NCBI GenBank assembly: GCA_041658345.1
Contig: JBBAAK010000016.1
Coordinates: forward strand, 1-17,332
Source of the DNA: JBAZYV01 sp041658345
GTDB taxonomy: Bacteria; Patescibacteriota; Gracilibacteria; UBA1369; 2-02-FULL-48-14
Reading direction: 5' to 3'
DNA length: 17,332 nt
Both the position numbers and the translations under genes were made by a program. Below are positions 1 to 7,052 of this stretch, in pieces. A model generated the notes under the pieces. That model had not been told where the DNA came from, did no database searches, and worked only from the letters and a program-made list of their open reading frames with translations. How positions within the stretch are numbered: the stretch's first letter is position 1; each line of letters starts with the position of its first letter.

Positions 1-2
1 TG

Positions 3-359
3 GTTTACAAGACGCGGGACAACGGCTATGGCTACAACTATATCATCGTGGCGCACGCCAAAGGTTATCAAACAACCTACGGACATGTGAGCGATATTTT
101 GGTTGAGGAAGGCCAGACTATAAAAGAAGGCCAGATCATCGGACTGACCGGCGGAATGCCGGGAACGAAAGGTGCCGGATATTTTACCACGGGCCCGCAT
201 CTGCATTTTGAAGTGATGATAAACGGCAAATACGTGGATCCGCTGGAGCAGCTGCCGATCGAGATTTTGGAACGCGAGCAGATTGAAAATTTGCCGGAGA
301 AATACATCAAACTTTGGGAAGAGGAGACGCTGGAGAATGTTGAACGGCTGCTTCGATAG
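3..359 (+). CDS. M23-family metallopeptidase, C-terminal part (5' end outside window)
   Basis: The reading frame is open from base 3, so the gene begins upstream of the window and only its C-terminal part of about 118 residues is seen. This part has the hallmark second half of a LytM/M23 zinc endopeptidase: a YGH triplet, the lipoyl-like stretch VEEGQTIKEGQIIGLTGG, and GPHLHFEV, whose HLH supplies catalytic or zinc-binding histidines. The first zinc-binding H..D motif must lie upstream. Such enzymes cut peptide cross-links in peptidoglycan outside the cytoplasmic membrane. A charged tail of about 35 residues (rich in Glu, Leu and Arg) follows the domain. GTG at 48 is internal to the domain and is not the start. 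The stop lies 17 bases before nth. Family assignment is firm; substrate and localisation are inferred, because the N-terminus is missing. Confidence 0.88.
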   Translation, partial: VYKTRDNGYGYNYIIVAHAKGYQTTYGHVSDILVEEGQTIKEGQIIGLTGGMPGTKGAGYFTTGPHLHFEVMINGKYVDPLEQLPIEILEREQIENLPEKYIKLWEEETLENVERLLR

Positions 360-376
360 CTGTAGAATGCTGTCAT

Positions 377-1018
377 ATGGAACAGGCTGAAAAAGTTTTG
401 AAACTTTTGAAGAAGGAATATCCGGAGGCTAAGATCGCCCTGAATTTTGGCGATAAGTGGCAACTGCTGGTGGCGGTGATTTTGTCGGCGCAGTGCACTG
501 ATGTGCGGGTAAACAAGGTGACGCCGGTGCTTTTTAAGAAGCTGCCAAAGGTGGAAGATTTCGTGCAAGTGAAGCCAAAAATACTTGAACAATTAATTTA
601 TTCAACGGGGTTTTATCGGGCAAAGGCAAAAAACATCAAAGGCGCGGCGGAAAAAATTCTAAAAGAGTTTGGAGGGAAAGTGCCGGACAAAATGGAAGAC
701 CTGCTGAAACTGTCCGGCGTGGCGAGAAAGACGGCAAACGTGGTCTTGAATGCTGGATTTGGGAAAACCGAGGGCATGGCGGTGGACACGCATGTGATCA
801 GATTGGCCGGAAGGCTGGGATTGGCGGACGGGAAGTTGGTGAAAGTGAAGAACGCGGTGAAGATCGAGCGGGAGCTGATGAAAAAAGTGCCGAGGTCGGA
901 CTGGGGAAAGTTTTCACATCTGATGATTTTTCACGGAAGGAAAGTTTGCGTGGCGAGGAGGCCGAGGTGCAAAGGATGCAAGCTTAATAAGATCTGCCCT
1001 TCAGCTTTTAAAGTTTAG
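377..1018 (+). CDS. nth: Endonuclease III (DNA glycosylase/AP lyase)
   Basis: This 213-residue protein has the normal length of endonuclease III, which removes oxidised pyrimidines and nicks abasic sites in base-excision repair. The helix-hairpin-helix ends in LSGVARKTANVVL, which carries the catalytic lysine, and is followed by VDTHVIRLAGRLGL, with the catalytic aspartate. The C-terminal 4Fe-4S loop is intact with spacing Cys-x6-Cys-x2-Cys-x5-Cys (CVARRPRCKGCKLNKIC). ATG at 377 is the natural start, 17 bases after the M23 stop, so the two genes may be cotranscribed. No Shine-Dalgarno sequence is seen. GC content and codon use match asnS and are richer than the genes from about 3 kb onward. 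Confidence 0.96.
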   Translation: MEQAEKVLKLLKKEYPEAKIALNFGDKWQLLVAVILSAQCTDVRVNKVTPVLFKKLPKVEDFVQVKPKILEQLIYSTGFYRAKAKNIKGAAEKILKEFGGKVPDKMEDLLKLSGVARKTANVVLNAGFGKTEGMAVDTHVIRLAGRLGLADGKLVKVKNAVKIERELMKKVPRSDWGKFSHLMIFHGRKVCVARRPRCKGCKLNKICPSAFKV

Positions 1019-1046
1019 TTGACATCAATGGGAATATCCGTATGAT
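1019..1046 (+). promoter_or_regulatory. Strong sigma70-type promoter for the 85-residue gene
   Basis: A perfect -35 TTGACA (1019-1024) is separated by 16 bases from TATGAT (1041-1046, five of six matches). It begins directly after the nth stop codon. The predicted transcript would start near 1053 and reach the ATG at 1081 after about 28 bases. This is one of the best promoter matches in the window. Confidence 0.6.
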
Positions 1047-1080
1047 AGCGGCTCTCGTAGTTTTAACTGTGAATTGAATT

Positions 1081-1338
1081 ATGAATATTCCAAAATTTGA
1101 AAGACCGGCAGATGAAGCAGTCGTTAGTGAATTATTAGGGAAAATTGCAGATGGAGAGGTAGCTTGTGCTTTGCGTAGCATTGACAGCCTTTGGCCTGCA
1201 GCAGATGGAAGAGGACTTTCTCCTGAGGCGTTTCATTATGTTGCTGGCGTCGTTGAGGCCGCACATGATAAACCAGAAATACTGGAGCAGTTTCGAACAG
1301 TCAGAATTGAGCTTGAGAGGGTAGCTGTCGGCCAATAA
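1081..1338 (+). CDS. Small protein of unknown function (85 aa)
   Basis: I do not recognise this family. The protein is acidic and probably mostly helical, with a short N-terminal tail (MNIPKFERPADE) and a C-terminal helix rich in Glu, Arg and Val. It has no signal peptide, membrane segment or cysteine cluster. Support for a real gene comes from the near-consensus promoter just upstream, the ATG start at a sensible distance, and a stop that falls two bases before the convergent asnS stop, so the reading frame exactly fills the gap. An overlapping frame on the opposite strand is a chance opening. It is somewhat more AT-rich than nth and asnS, which may indicate a later arrival. Confidence 0.6.
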   Translation: MNIPKFERPADEAVVSELLGKIADGEVACALRSIDSLWPAADGRGLSPEAFHYVAGVVEAAHDKPEILEQFRTVRIELERVAVGQ

Positions 1339-1340
1339 GT

Positions 1341-2639
1341 TTAAGGTCTGAGACGACCGATAGTGCGCGGGAAAGGGATGGTTTCGCGGATGTGTTTGCG
1401 GCCGCAGAGCCAACCGACGAGACGTTCCAAGCCGATACCGAAACCGCTGTGCGGGACGGAGCCGTAGCGGCGGAGGTCGAGATACCACTGGAATTCTGCG
1501 ACAGGGAGTTTGTGTTCGTTGATTCTGGCGAGAAGCGTGTCGTAGTCGTCTTCGCGCTGGGAGCCGCCGACGATTTCGCCGTAACCTTCGGGAGCGAGGA
1601 GGTCGGCACAAAGGACGAGATCGGGATTTTTTGGATCGCGTTTCATATAGAAAGCCTTCACCTTTGCGGGATACTTTTCCACAAAAATCGGCTGGTCGTA
1701 TTTTTTGGTGAGTAGGGTTTCGTCTTCGCCACCGAGATCGTGATCGGCAGGGGTTTGCGAGCCCATTTCTCTGACCTCCTTCATGGCCTCGGCGTGAGTC
1801 ATGCGAATGAAAGGCGACGCGATCTTTTTGAGTGGTTCGATGTCGCGTTCGAGAGTGGTCAATTCAGCAAGATTTTTTTCGAGAACACGCTTGATTATGT
1901 GGAGAATGAGGTCCTCCTGAATTTTCATATTTTCCTCATGCTCGACAAAGGCGGCCTCGGCGTCCATCATCCAAAATTCCGTAAGATGGCGGCGGGTTTT
2001 GGATTTTTCAGCGCGAAAAACCGGACCGAAATCAAAAACGCGGCCGAGGGAGAAAATCGCGGCTTCGAGATAGAGCTGGCCGGATTGGGAAAGGTAAGCC
2101 TTGCCGAGGTCGAAATATTCAATCTCAAAAAGAGTGGTGGTGCCTTCGCAGGCGTTTGGAGTCAAAATCGGGGAATCGATTTTGGAAAAATTGTTTTGAT
2201 TCAAAAATTCGTAAATGGCGTTTATCACGGTGTTGCGGACGACCTGAATGGCGCGCTGTTTGCGGGAGCGAAGCCAGAGGTGGCGGTTTTCAAGGAGGAA
2301 ATCGGGGCCGTGCTCTTTTTTGCCAATCGGATAGTCGGCGGAAATTTGAACTATATCGATGTTGGAAATCTGGAGTTCGTAAGTGTTTTCAAGTTTGGGA
2401 TGTTTGGAAACTTTGCCCGTGATGCGGAGAGAGGATTCGATAGTGAGAGAACCGGCTTTTTGAAATAGCGGATCGTTGTCCGGATCCTTTGAAAAAACGA
2501 CGCCCTGCACGATGCCGGTGCCGTCGCGGAGCTCCAAAAACCAGAGTTTGCCACTCCCCCTTTTGTTGAACATCCAGCCCTGGATAGTGACTTCTTCGCC
2601 GACGTGATTTGGGAGATCTTTGATGAAGACGGTTTTCAT
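1341..2639 (-). CDS. asnS: Asparaginyl-tRNA synthetase
   Basis: This class IIb aminoacyl-tRNA synthetase of 432 residues, the usual AsnRS length, charges tRNA-Asn in the cytoplasm. The N-terminal OB-fold anticodon-binding domain (about 1-105) contains GEEVTIQGWMFNKR. The catalytic domain shows class II motif 2 around FRAEKSKTRRHLTEFWMMDAE and motif 3 GFGIGLERLVGWLCG. The C-terminus IRETIPFPRTIGRLRP is typical of AsnRS. The asparagine-type motif 2 (EFWM) and absence of a GAD insert argue against AspRS. The start is ATG at 2639 with no Shine-Dalgarno; a promoter candidate ends only eight bases before it. The gene is convergent with the 85-residue gene and divergent from tRNA-Gln. Two long plus-strand frames over it (1392-1715 and 1740-2468) are shadows. 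Confidence 0.96.
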   Translation of the reverse strand: MKTVFIKDLPNHVGEEVTIQGWMFNKRGSGKLWFLELRDGTGIVQGVVFSKDPDNDPLFQKAGSLTIESSLRITGKVSKHPKLENTYELQISNIDIVQISADYPIGKKEHGPDFLLENRHLWLRSRKQRAIQVVRNTVINAIYEFLNQNNFSKIDSPILTPNACEGTTTLFEIEYFDLGKAYLSQSGQLYLEAAIFSLGRVFDFGPVFRAEKSKTRRHLTEFWMMDAEAAFVEHEENMKIQEDLILHIIKRVLEKNLAELTTLERDIEPLKKIASPFIRMTHAEAMKEVREMGSQTPADHDLGGEDETLLTKKYDQPIFVEKYPAKVKAFYMKRDPKNPDLVLCADLLAPEGYGEIVGGSQREDDYDTLLARINEHKLPVAEFQWYLDLRRYGSVPHSGFGIGLERLVGWLCGRKHIRETIPFPRTIGRLRP

Positions 2640-2647
2640 ACGCAGGC

Positions 2648-2676
2648 AGTTTAGAGCAGGAAGTGGAGTTTTTCAA
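2648..2676 (-). promoter_or_regulatory. Candidate promoter of asnS, possibly giving a leaderless mRNA
   Basis: Reading the minus strand, TTGAAA (plus 2671-2676) is followed after 17 bases by TAAACT (plus 2648-2653, four of six). Only eight bases separate the -10 from the asnS ATG, so transcription would start at or within a base or two of the start codon. This would explain the missing ribosome binding site, but the -10 match is moderate. Confidence 0.35.
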
Positions 2677-2708
2677 TGGTGAGTCTTTCCTTTTTTGCCG
2701 GTAATCAG

Positions 2709-2714
2709 TAAAAT
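2709..2714 (+). promoter_or_regulatory. Candidate -10 box of the tRNA-Gln promoter
   Basis: TAAAAT matches five of six bases of the -10 consensus and lies 12 bases before the mature tRNA 5' end. The -35 hexamer at the expected distance (TTTCCT, 2686-2691) is weak. Confidence 0.3.
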
Positions 2715-2726
2715 CGCTGTGATCAC

Positions 2727-2801
2727 TGGGGCGTCGCCAAGTGGTAAGGCAGCGGGTTTTGGTCCCGCCATTCGTGGGTTCGAATCCTACCGCCCCAGCC
2801 A
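2727..2801 (+). tRNA. tRNA-Gln (anticodon UUG), CCA encoded
   Basis: A full cloverleaf can be drawn. The acceptor stem TGGGGCG pairs perfectly with CGCCCCA. There is a D-arm GCC...GGC. The anticodon stem GCGGG/CCCGC encloses loop TTTTGGT, giving anticodon TTG. The T-arm GTGGG-TTCGAAT-CCTAC has one G-T pair. The discriminator base is G and the CCA end is encoded (2799-2801). It is the only RNA gene recognised here and lies at the border between the GC-richer left part and the AT-richer block. Confidence 0.96.
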
Positions 2802-2805
2802 AAAG

Positions 2806-2826
2806 TGGCTTGTATAAGCCATCTTT
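2806..2826 (+). terminator. Weak rho-independent terminator after tRNA-Gln
   Basis: The perfect 6-bp stem TGGCTT/AAGCCA with loop GTAT begins four bases after the tRNA CCA end and is followed by a short T-rich run (TCTTT). A second small hairpin, TCGCC-ctga-GGCGA, follows at 2833-2846. The T-run is short, so termination may be partial or the hairpins may serve 3' processing. Confidence 0.4.
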
Positions 2827-2962
2827 GACCCGTCGCCCTGAGGCGAAGGTGTTATGTGTAAACCCTCCCTTTCATCCTTGGAAATGCTCTTTTGGGCTTG
2901 TGGAAGGTTCTAGACCGTGTGATACAGGGGGAGTGGCGATCGTGAAATTTGAAGAATGAAAA
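2827..2962. other. Noncoding gap between tRNA-Gln and the pheT stop
   Basis: Apart from the small hairpin at 2833-2846 I see no gene, promoter or repeat here. The open frame 2741-2959 runs through the tRNA itself, has no similarity and should not be annotated. No clear minus-strand terminator for pheT could be found. Confidence 0.6.
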
Positions 2963-5044
2963 CTAACCTCTTAATGAAATTTGTTGTGAAGAGGTAATAT
3001 CTGCGATAATTTTATCCATAATTGCGCTGACTTCTTCATTAGTTAATGCTCTCTCTGCGGAATTGAATTCTATACGGAAACTAAGGCTGATTTGGCCTTC
3101 TGATCCTTTTGCAACGTAGGTGTCTACAAGTTCAACTTTCTTTACCAATTCATGTCCTTTGTTGTTAACGGTATCAGCTATACTTTGCGATAAGAAGTTT
3201 TGCGGGCAATCAAATGTGACGTCCCTGATGATCGATGGGAATCTTGATGGTTGTTCAACGGTGCTTTCTTTTTGAGTACAATGTTTCTCGAGAGAATCTA
3301 TATCCAATTCAAATACTAAAATATCCTCTGTTTTCTTTTTTGATTTCTTAGGGGTCTTAAGATAACCGAAGAAACCGATAGAAACTCCGTCTATGAGTAT
3401 TTTTGCTCCACCTCCTGCTTCTACAAATTCTGAATTTGCTGGGCTGACTTCCAACTGCTGTTCATCTATCCCTAGTTCTTTCAGTAATCCATATATTATT
3501 GATTTTAGGTCATAAAAATCTGCTGTGGTTTCTTTTCTCTTCCAAGTGTCCTGAGCCATTTTGCCGGACATCAATCCTCCTATTCTTCTGATTTCTTGAG
3601 GATGACCTTCTGCTTTATGGAAAGTCCTGCCGACTTCGTATACTTTGATATTTTTCTGTCCTCTATTGGCATTGAATTCATGGTTTCTTACTAATCCTGG
3701 GATTAGAGATGTTCTCATTACAGAAAAATTACCGCTCAATGGAACATTTATCGCTACAAATTCTCTTAATTTGCTGGGAGATTCTATGCCCATGTCTTCA
3801 AAGTCTTTTGGTGAACAAAAACCATAATTAATAACTTCATTGAATCCGGTTCTTAGAAAGAAATCATCTACAGTTTCTCTGATTTGTTGTGCTAATGGTC
3901 TTCTGCTAAGAGTTAGAGTGCTTTTTGGCATGACACTTGGAATATTGTCATTCCCATATACTTTGCCTATTTCTTCAATCAAACAGACGTCTCTTTTTAC
4001 ATCATGCGATCTCCATGATGGAACTAATACTTCGATACCTTCTTCATCTGATTGAACGATTTCAAATCCAAGACTTTGGAGAGCTTTAATTGAAAAATCC
4101 TTATCGACTTTGACTCCAAGGTATTTGTCTATTTTTGTGTATGTAACTCTAATTCTTTTTTGAGTATGTTGTTGTTCTTGGCCATAAGATAATTCTTCGG
4201 TTACTGTTCCTTCTGCATTTTCTTGAATAAGAGCTGTTGCTCTATCTAGAGCATAAGTTGGTATCTTAGGATCGGCGCCTCTCTCGAAACGGAAAGATGC
4301 TTCTGTTGAAATCTTGTTTGCTTTGGAAGCTTTTCTTACTTTTTGTGGAGAGAAATATGCTGATTCAATGATGATATCGGTTGTTGAATCTGTGACTTGG
4401 CTAGACTGCCCTCCAAGAACCCCAGCTAAAGCTAAAATGTTATCTGATCCATCTACAATAACCATATGACCGTTTTTTAAATCCATTTGTGTACCACCAA
4501 TACCTGTAAATGCTTCATTCTCCCCAGCATTACGCAAAGAAACAATTCCACCTTCAACTTTTTCAGCGTCATAGATATGGATAGGATGACCGGTTTCGAT
4601 CATTACATAGTTAGAAATATCAACAATATTATTGATGGATTTGATGCCGTGTTTCTCCAAAAAAGTTACAAGCCATTCTGGTGATGGCCCGACCTTTACT
4701 CCAGAGATTCTACGTCCCTGATAGGTGGGACAATCTGTCGGGTTTGATAAATTATTTTGGACATCTTTGTGAGGGACTTCTGCTTCTACTTTATCGACAT
4801 GTTTGCGTGTAGCTCTGATGTCAGTTCTTGTTGCTGCCATCAATTCTCTTACTACTCCAACAACCCCCAATAGGTCAGGTCTGTTTGGAGTAATCTCCAA
4901 ATCAAAAACTGTATCTCCATCCCGTGTTTTGGTAACAGATTCTACTTCAGCGCCCATTTGGTTTAGCAAATCTTTCGCTTCTGCAGCTGTAGGCGAAAAA
5001 GGTGGTTCTGTGTAGTCTGTAATTGTGCTTAACGCTAATTTCAT
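2963..5044 (-). CDS. pheT: Phenylalanyl-tRNA synthetase beta subunit, short form without the EMAP/OB domain
   Basis: This 693-residue beta subunit pairs with PheS to form the (alpha-beta)2 enzyme that charges tRNA-Phe. Visible domains are a short N-terminal strand followed at once by the B1-type stretch FDLEITPNRPDLLGVVG (about 47-63), the B3/4 editing domain (SINNIVDISNYVMIETGHPIH and the AGVLGG loop), the B5 domain, the synthetase-like core (TGFNEVINYGF, KVYEVGRTF), and a C-terminal FDX-ACB anticodon-binding domain starting near SRFPSIIRDVTFD. Bacterial PheT is usually nearly 800 residues, and the roughly 100-residue EMAP/tRNA-binding OB domain normally found between the first strands and the ITPNRPD motif is absent here. 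The start is ATG at 5044, ten bases after the pheS stop, without a Shine-Dalgarno. It forms an operon with pheS. Confidence 0.95.
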   Translation of the reverse strand: MKLALSTITDYTEPPFSPTAAEAKDLLNQMGAEVESVTKTRDGDTVFDLEITPNRPDLLGVVGVVRELMAATRTDIRATRKHVDKVEAEVPHKDVQNNLSNPTDCPTYQGRRISGVKVGPSPEWLVTFLEKHGIKSINNIVDISNYVMIETGHPIHIYDAEKVEGGIVSLRNAGENEAFTGIGGTQMDLKNGHMVIVDGSDNILALAGVLGGQSSQVTDSTTDIIIESAYFSPQKVRKASKANKISTEASFRFERGADPKIPTYALDRATALIQENAEGTVTEELSYGQEQQHTQKRIRVTYTKIDKYLGVKVDKDFSIKALQSLGFEIVQSDEEGIEVLVPSWRSHDVKRDVCLIEEIGKVYGNDNIPSVMPKSTLTLSRRPLAQQIRETVDDFFLRTGFNEVINYGFCSPKDFEDMGIESPSKLREFVAINVPLSGNFSVMRTSLIPGLVRNHEFNANRGQKNIKVYEVGRTFHKAEGHPQEIRRIGGLMSGKMAQDTWKRKETTADFYDLKSIIYGLLKELGIDEQQLEVSPANSEFVEAGGGAKILIDGVSIGFFGYLKTPKKSKKKTEDILVFELDIDSLEKHCTQKESTVEQPSRFPSIIRDVTFDCPQNFLSQSIADTVNNKGHELVKKVELVDTYVAKGSEGQISLSFRIEFNSAERALTNEEVSAIMDKIIADITSSQQISLRG

Positions 5045-5054
5045 TTAAATATAT

Positions 5055-6095
5055 TTATCTTTTAACTTGTCTTAATAAATTTAGGTCATTATCAAAAAGA
5101 CTTCTGATATCAGCAATTCCGTGTTTCTGCATTACCAAGCGTTCAACTCCAAATCCAAAGGCAAATCCTGTGAATTTTTCTTGGTCAAGTCCGGCATTTT
5201 CGAAAAGCTTTGGATGCATCATCCCGGCTCCTAAAACTTCTATCCATCCTTGATTTTTACATGATTTGCATCCTTGCCCTTCACACATTGTGCATTGCAC
5301 ATCTAATTCAAAACTAGGCTCTGTATAACCGAAATAGTGAGGTCTGAATCTCAGGCCTTTAATTTTAGGAATGAATTGTCTTATAAAAGTTTCTAAAACT
5401 CCTTTTAGATGCGCCATACTAATTCCTTCATCAACCATAAATCCATCGATTTGATGAAACATGGGAGAATGTGTCGCGTCTGGGGCATCTGAGCGATAAA
5501 CCTTTCCGGTAGAAAGAATTTTGAATGGTGGTTTGCGTGTTGATAATATTTTTGGTTGTGTTGCCGTGGTCTGAGTTCTGAGCAAAACATCATTAGAACC
5601 TTCTAGATAAAAAGTATCTTGAGTATCTCTTACGGGATGCCATTCGGGAGTTAGTAATCTATCAAAGCAAAACTCTACAGTTTCCACTTCTCTATCATCC
5701 ACAATATCAAAACCCATTCCTTTGAAAATGTTAGTAATTTCCCTAATCATTAATGCTGTAGGATGCAAAGTGCCTCTTTCCAGTGGATATGGTTGTCTGG
5801 AAATATCTACAACTCTTTGTACTTCATCTCTTGTGGTTGAGCCTATTGCGGCTATTTCTGCTTCGATTCTGTTTTTAAGTTCATTCAATTGTGCGCCAAA
5901 TGCTGGTCTTTGTTCTGGACTTATATCTCTAATTCTTCTTGTTAATTGTGTGACTGAGCCACCTTTCTTCGATAAATATTTTAAGCGAAGTACTTCTTGA
6001 TCCAAGACTGCTTTATCAGCCTCAAATTCGGCAAGAACTCTGCTTATTTCTGGATCCGTAGTTGTTGGGGAGCCGTTATCTCTTAGTCTATCCAT
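5055..6095 (-). CDS. pheS: Phenylalanyl-tRNA synthetase alpha subunit
   Basis: The protein has 346 residues, the normal length. It has the N-terminal coiled coil (about 15-100) that contacts tRNA-Phe and a complete class II catalytic domain: motif 1 around GMGFDIVDDREVE, the substrate loop TPEWHPVRDTQDTFYL, TQTTATQ, motif 2 with VYRSDAPDATHSPMFHQIDG, the phenylalanine pocket FGYTEPSFELDV, and motif 3 GFGVERL with its arginine. A four-cysteine insertion (CTMCEGQGCKSCK) precedes GWIEVLGAGMMHP, a zinc-like loop seen in many bacterial PheS. It is the first gene of the pheST operon and is divergent from the PheS-like paralogue at 6230, from which it differs in having every catalytic motif intact. 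Confidence 0.97.
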   Translation of the reverse strand: MDRLRDNGSPTTTDPEISRVLAEFEADKAVLDQEVLRLKYLSKKGGSVTQLTRRIRDISPEQRPAFGAQLNELKNRIEAEIAAIGSTTRDEVQRVVDISRQPYPLERGTLHPTALMIREITNIFKGMGFDIVDDREVETVEFCFDRLLTPEWHPVRDTQDTFYLEGSNDVLLRTQTTATQPKILSTRKPPFKILSTGKVYRSDAPDATHSPMFHQIDGFMVDEGISMAHLKGVLETFIRQFIPKIKGLRFRPHYFGYTEPSFELDVQCTMCEGQGCKSCKNQGWIEVLGAGMMHPKLFENAGLDQEKFTGFAFGFGVERLVMQKHGIADIRSLFDNDLNLLRQVKR

Positions 6096-6120
6096 AAAGG
6101 ATTCATTAATTAGGATAGTA

Positions 6121-6150
6121 AATCTAACATATATCTTGACGCTATGTCAA
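6121..6150 (-). promoter_or_regulatory. Candidate promoter of pheST
   Basis: On the minus strand a perfect TTGACA (plus 6145-6150) is followed after 18 bases by TAGATT (plus 6121-6126, four of six). The start of transcription would lie about 18 bases before the pheS ATG. Its -35 forms one arm of the inverted repeat at 6136-6150. Confidence 0.45.
6136..6150. repeat. Inverted repeat between the divergent pheS and pheS-like genes
   Basis: TTGAC-gctat-GTCAA is a perfect 5-bp dyad with a 5-base spacer. Its right arm is the -35 region of the minus-strand promoter, and another TTGAC copy follows at 6158 as the plus-strand -35. It could be an operator or simply two overlapping -35-like boxes. Confidence 0.4.
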
Positions 6151-6157
6151 ATATGTC

Positions 6158-6187
6158 TTGACAGTGCCTTATGATATAGCCTATTCT
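6158..6187 (+). promoter_or_regulatory. Candidate promoter of the PheS-like/SelO-like/LpxC-like operon
   Basis: A perfect TTGACA (6158-6163) is followed after 18 bases by TATTCT (6182-6187, four of six). The leader to the ATG at 6230 would be about 35 bases. No other good promoter is seen before the end of the six-gene run at 12972, so this probably drives the whole operon. Confidence 0.5.
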
Positions 6188-6229
6188 AGTTCACCAATGT
6201 TTTAAAATTTGTAGTAATTAAGTTATTTT

Positions 6230-7030
6230 ATGAAAAATCCCGAAGTCTTAAATCCAGATATTGTGCCATTACGATTTTTTGCACGTGGAGAACATCCTGA
6301 AACCAGTTTTCAAGAAGATCTCGATGCTTTTTTTTTTCAATTTGGGGTTCAACGTGTCGATATGCCAATTTTAACTACAGATTCCTTTTCTTTTGATTTC
6401 CTAGGATTACCTGAATATTCTCCGGTACGTTCTGATGATAGTGTGCTGCGTTTTGGAGAAAGTGTTGCTGCGGACCAAGATATTCCTCAAGATATAATTG
6501 ATATAATACATAGATTACATCAAATGCGATTTGGTTTACCTCCTCGGACTGAGGGGCAAGATAGAAATATGCTTGTCAGTCATACGACAGCTCAGCTTAT
6601 AGAAAATCTTCTCAAGAATGGTCCAAGAGAAATATATACGATTTCGAAAACATTTAGGGAGAAGAAAGAAAGAAGAGAAAAAACTCAGGTTGAAGCTGTT
6701 TTATTGGATCGTTCATTGCCTGAGATTATTGCTTTTATGGAAAGATTATTTAGTTGCTTATCACGTCGACAGATGAATCTTCAGTTGTTTTCTGATTTTT
6801 ATTATTTTCTTGAACCGTCTTTTTCTTTTTCTACTATGATTGGTGGGGAAGCTCGGGCGATGGGTTCTGCCGGGTTTGTTCGTGCTGAGGTGTTGGAGGT
6901 AATAAGAAAAATGCATCCCAACATGAGTGCTCGTGCAATTGCCTTTGTTGGTATTCCTTATCAAAAATTATTAAATCTCAGACTTGGAGAAAGATTTGAC
7001 GATTTTGATATAGATTACAATTCTAAATGA
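6230..7030 (+). CDS. PheRS alpha-like protein with degenerate catalytic motifs
   Basis: These 266 residues follow the order of the PheS catalytic domain and can be matched by eye to the intact PheS next door. LPEYSPVRSDDSVL (60-73) matches TPEWHPVRDTQDTFYL; SHTTAQ (117-122) matches TQTTATQ; KTFRE (140-144) matches the motif 2 arginine region; FLEPSFSF (193-200) matches YTEPSFEL; and GSAGFVRAE (212-220) matches GAGMMHPKL. The N-terminal tRNA-binding coiled coil is absent. Motif 3 reads VGIPYQKL where PheS has FGFGVERL, so the universal class II arginine is replaced by lysine and the glycine pattern is broken. Motif 2 lacks the FHQ segment. It is therefore unlikely to charge tRNA-Phe. It heads an operon that also holds a PheT-like partner, which argues for a heteromeric non-tRNA ligase or a binding protein. 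Family call fairly firm; function unknown. Confidence 0.72.
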   Translation: MKNPEVLNPDIVPLRFFARGEHPETSFQEDLDAFFFQFGVQRVDMPILTTDSFSFDFLGLPEYSPVRSDDSVLRFGESVAADQDIPQDIIDIIHRLHQMRFGLPPRTEGQDRNMLVSHTTAQLIENLLKNGPREIYTISKTFREKKERREKTQVEAVLLDRSLPEIIAFMERLFSCLSRRQMNLQLFSDFYYFLEPSFSFSTMIGGEARAMGSAGFVRAEVLEVIRKMHPNMSARAIAFVGIPYQKLLNLRLGERFDDFDIDYNSK

Positions 7031-7052
7031 CATTTCTTTAACATAATTTCTA

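Noticed and set aside
1392..2468. Long plus-strand open frames (1392-1715, 1740-2468) opposite asnS
   Set aside because: They lie antisense to a clear AsnRS in GC-rich DNA, have no recognisable motifs, and are explained by codon bias of the real gene.
2790..2801. tRNA-Gln 3' end as an integration site (attL) with a matching attR
   Set aside because: I found no second copy of the tRNA 3' end in the right part of the window and no integrase gene.
2741..2959. 72-codon frame overlapping tRNA-Gln
   Set aside because: It begins inside the tRNA and contains the GSNPTAP string typical of a translated T-arm/acceptor stem; there is no independent support.
6096..6229. T-box or Phe leader-peptide attenuator before pheS
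   Set aside because: The leader is too short (about 18 bases from the predicted start), with no Phe-rich ORF and no terminator hairpin.
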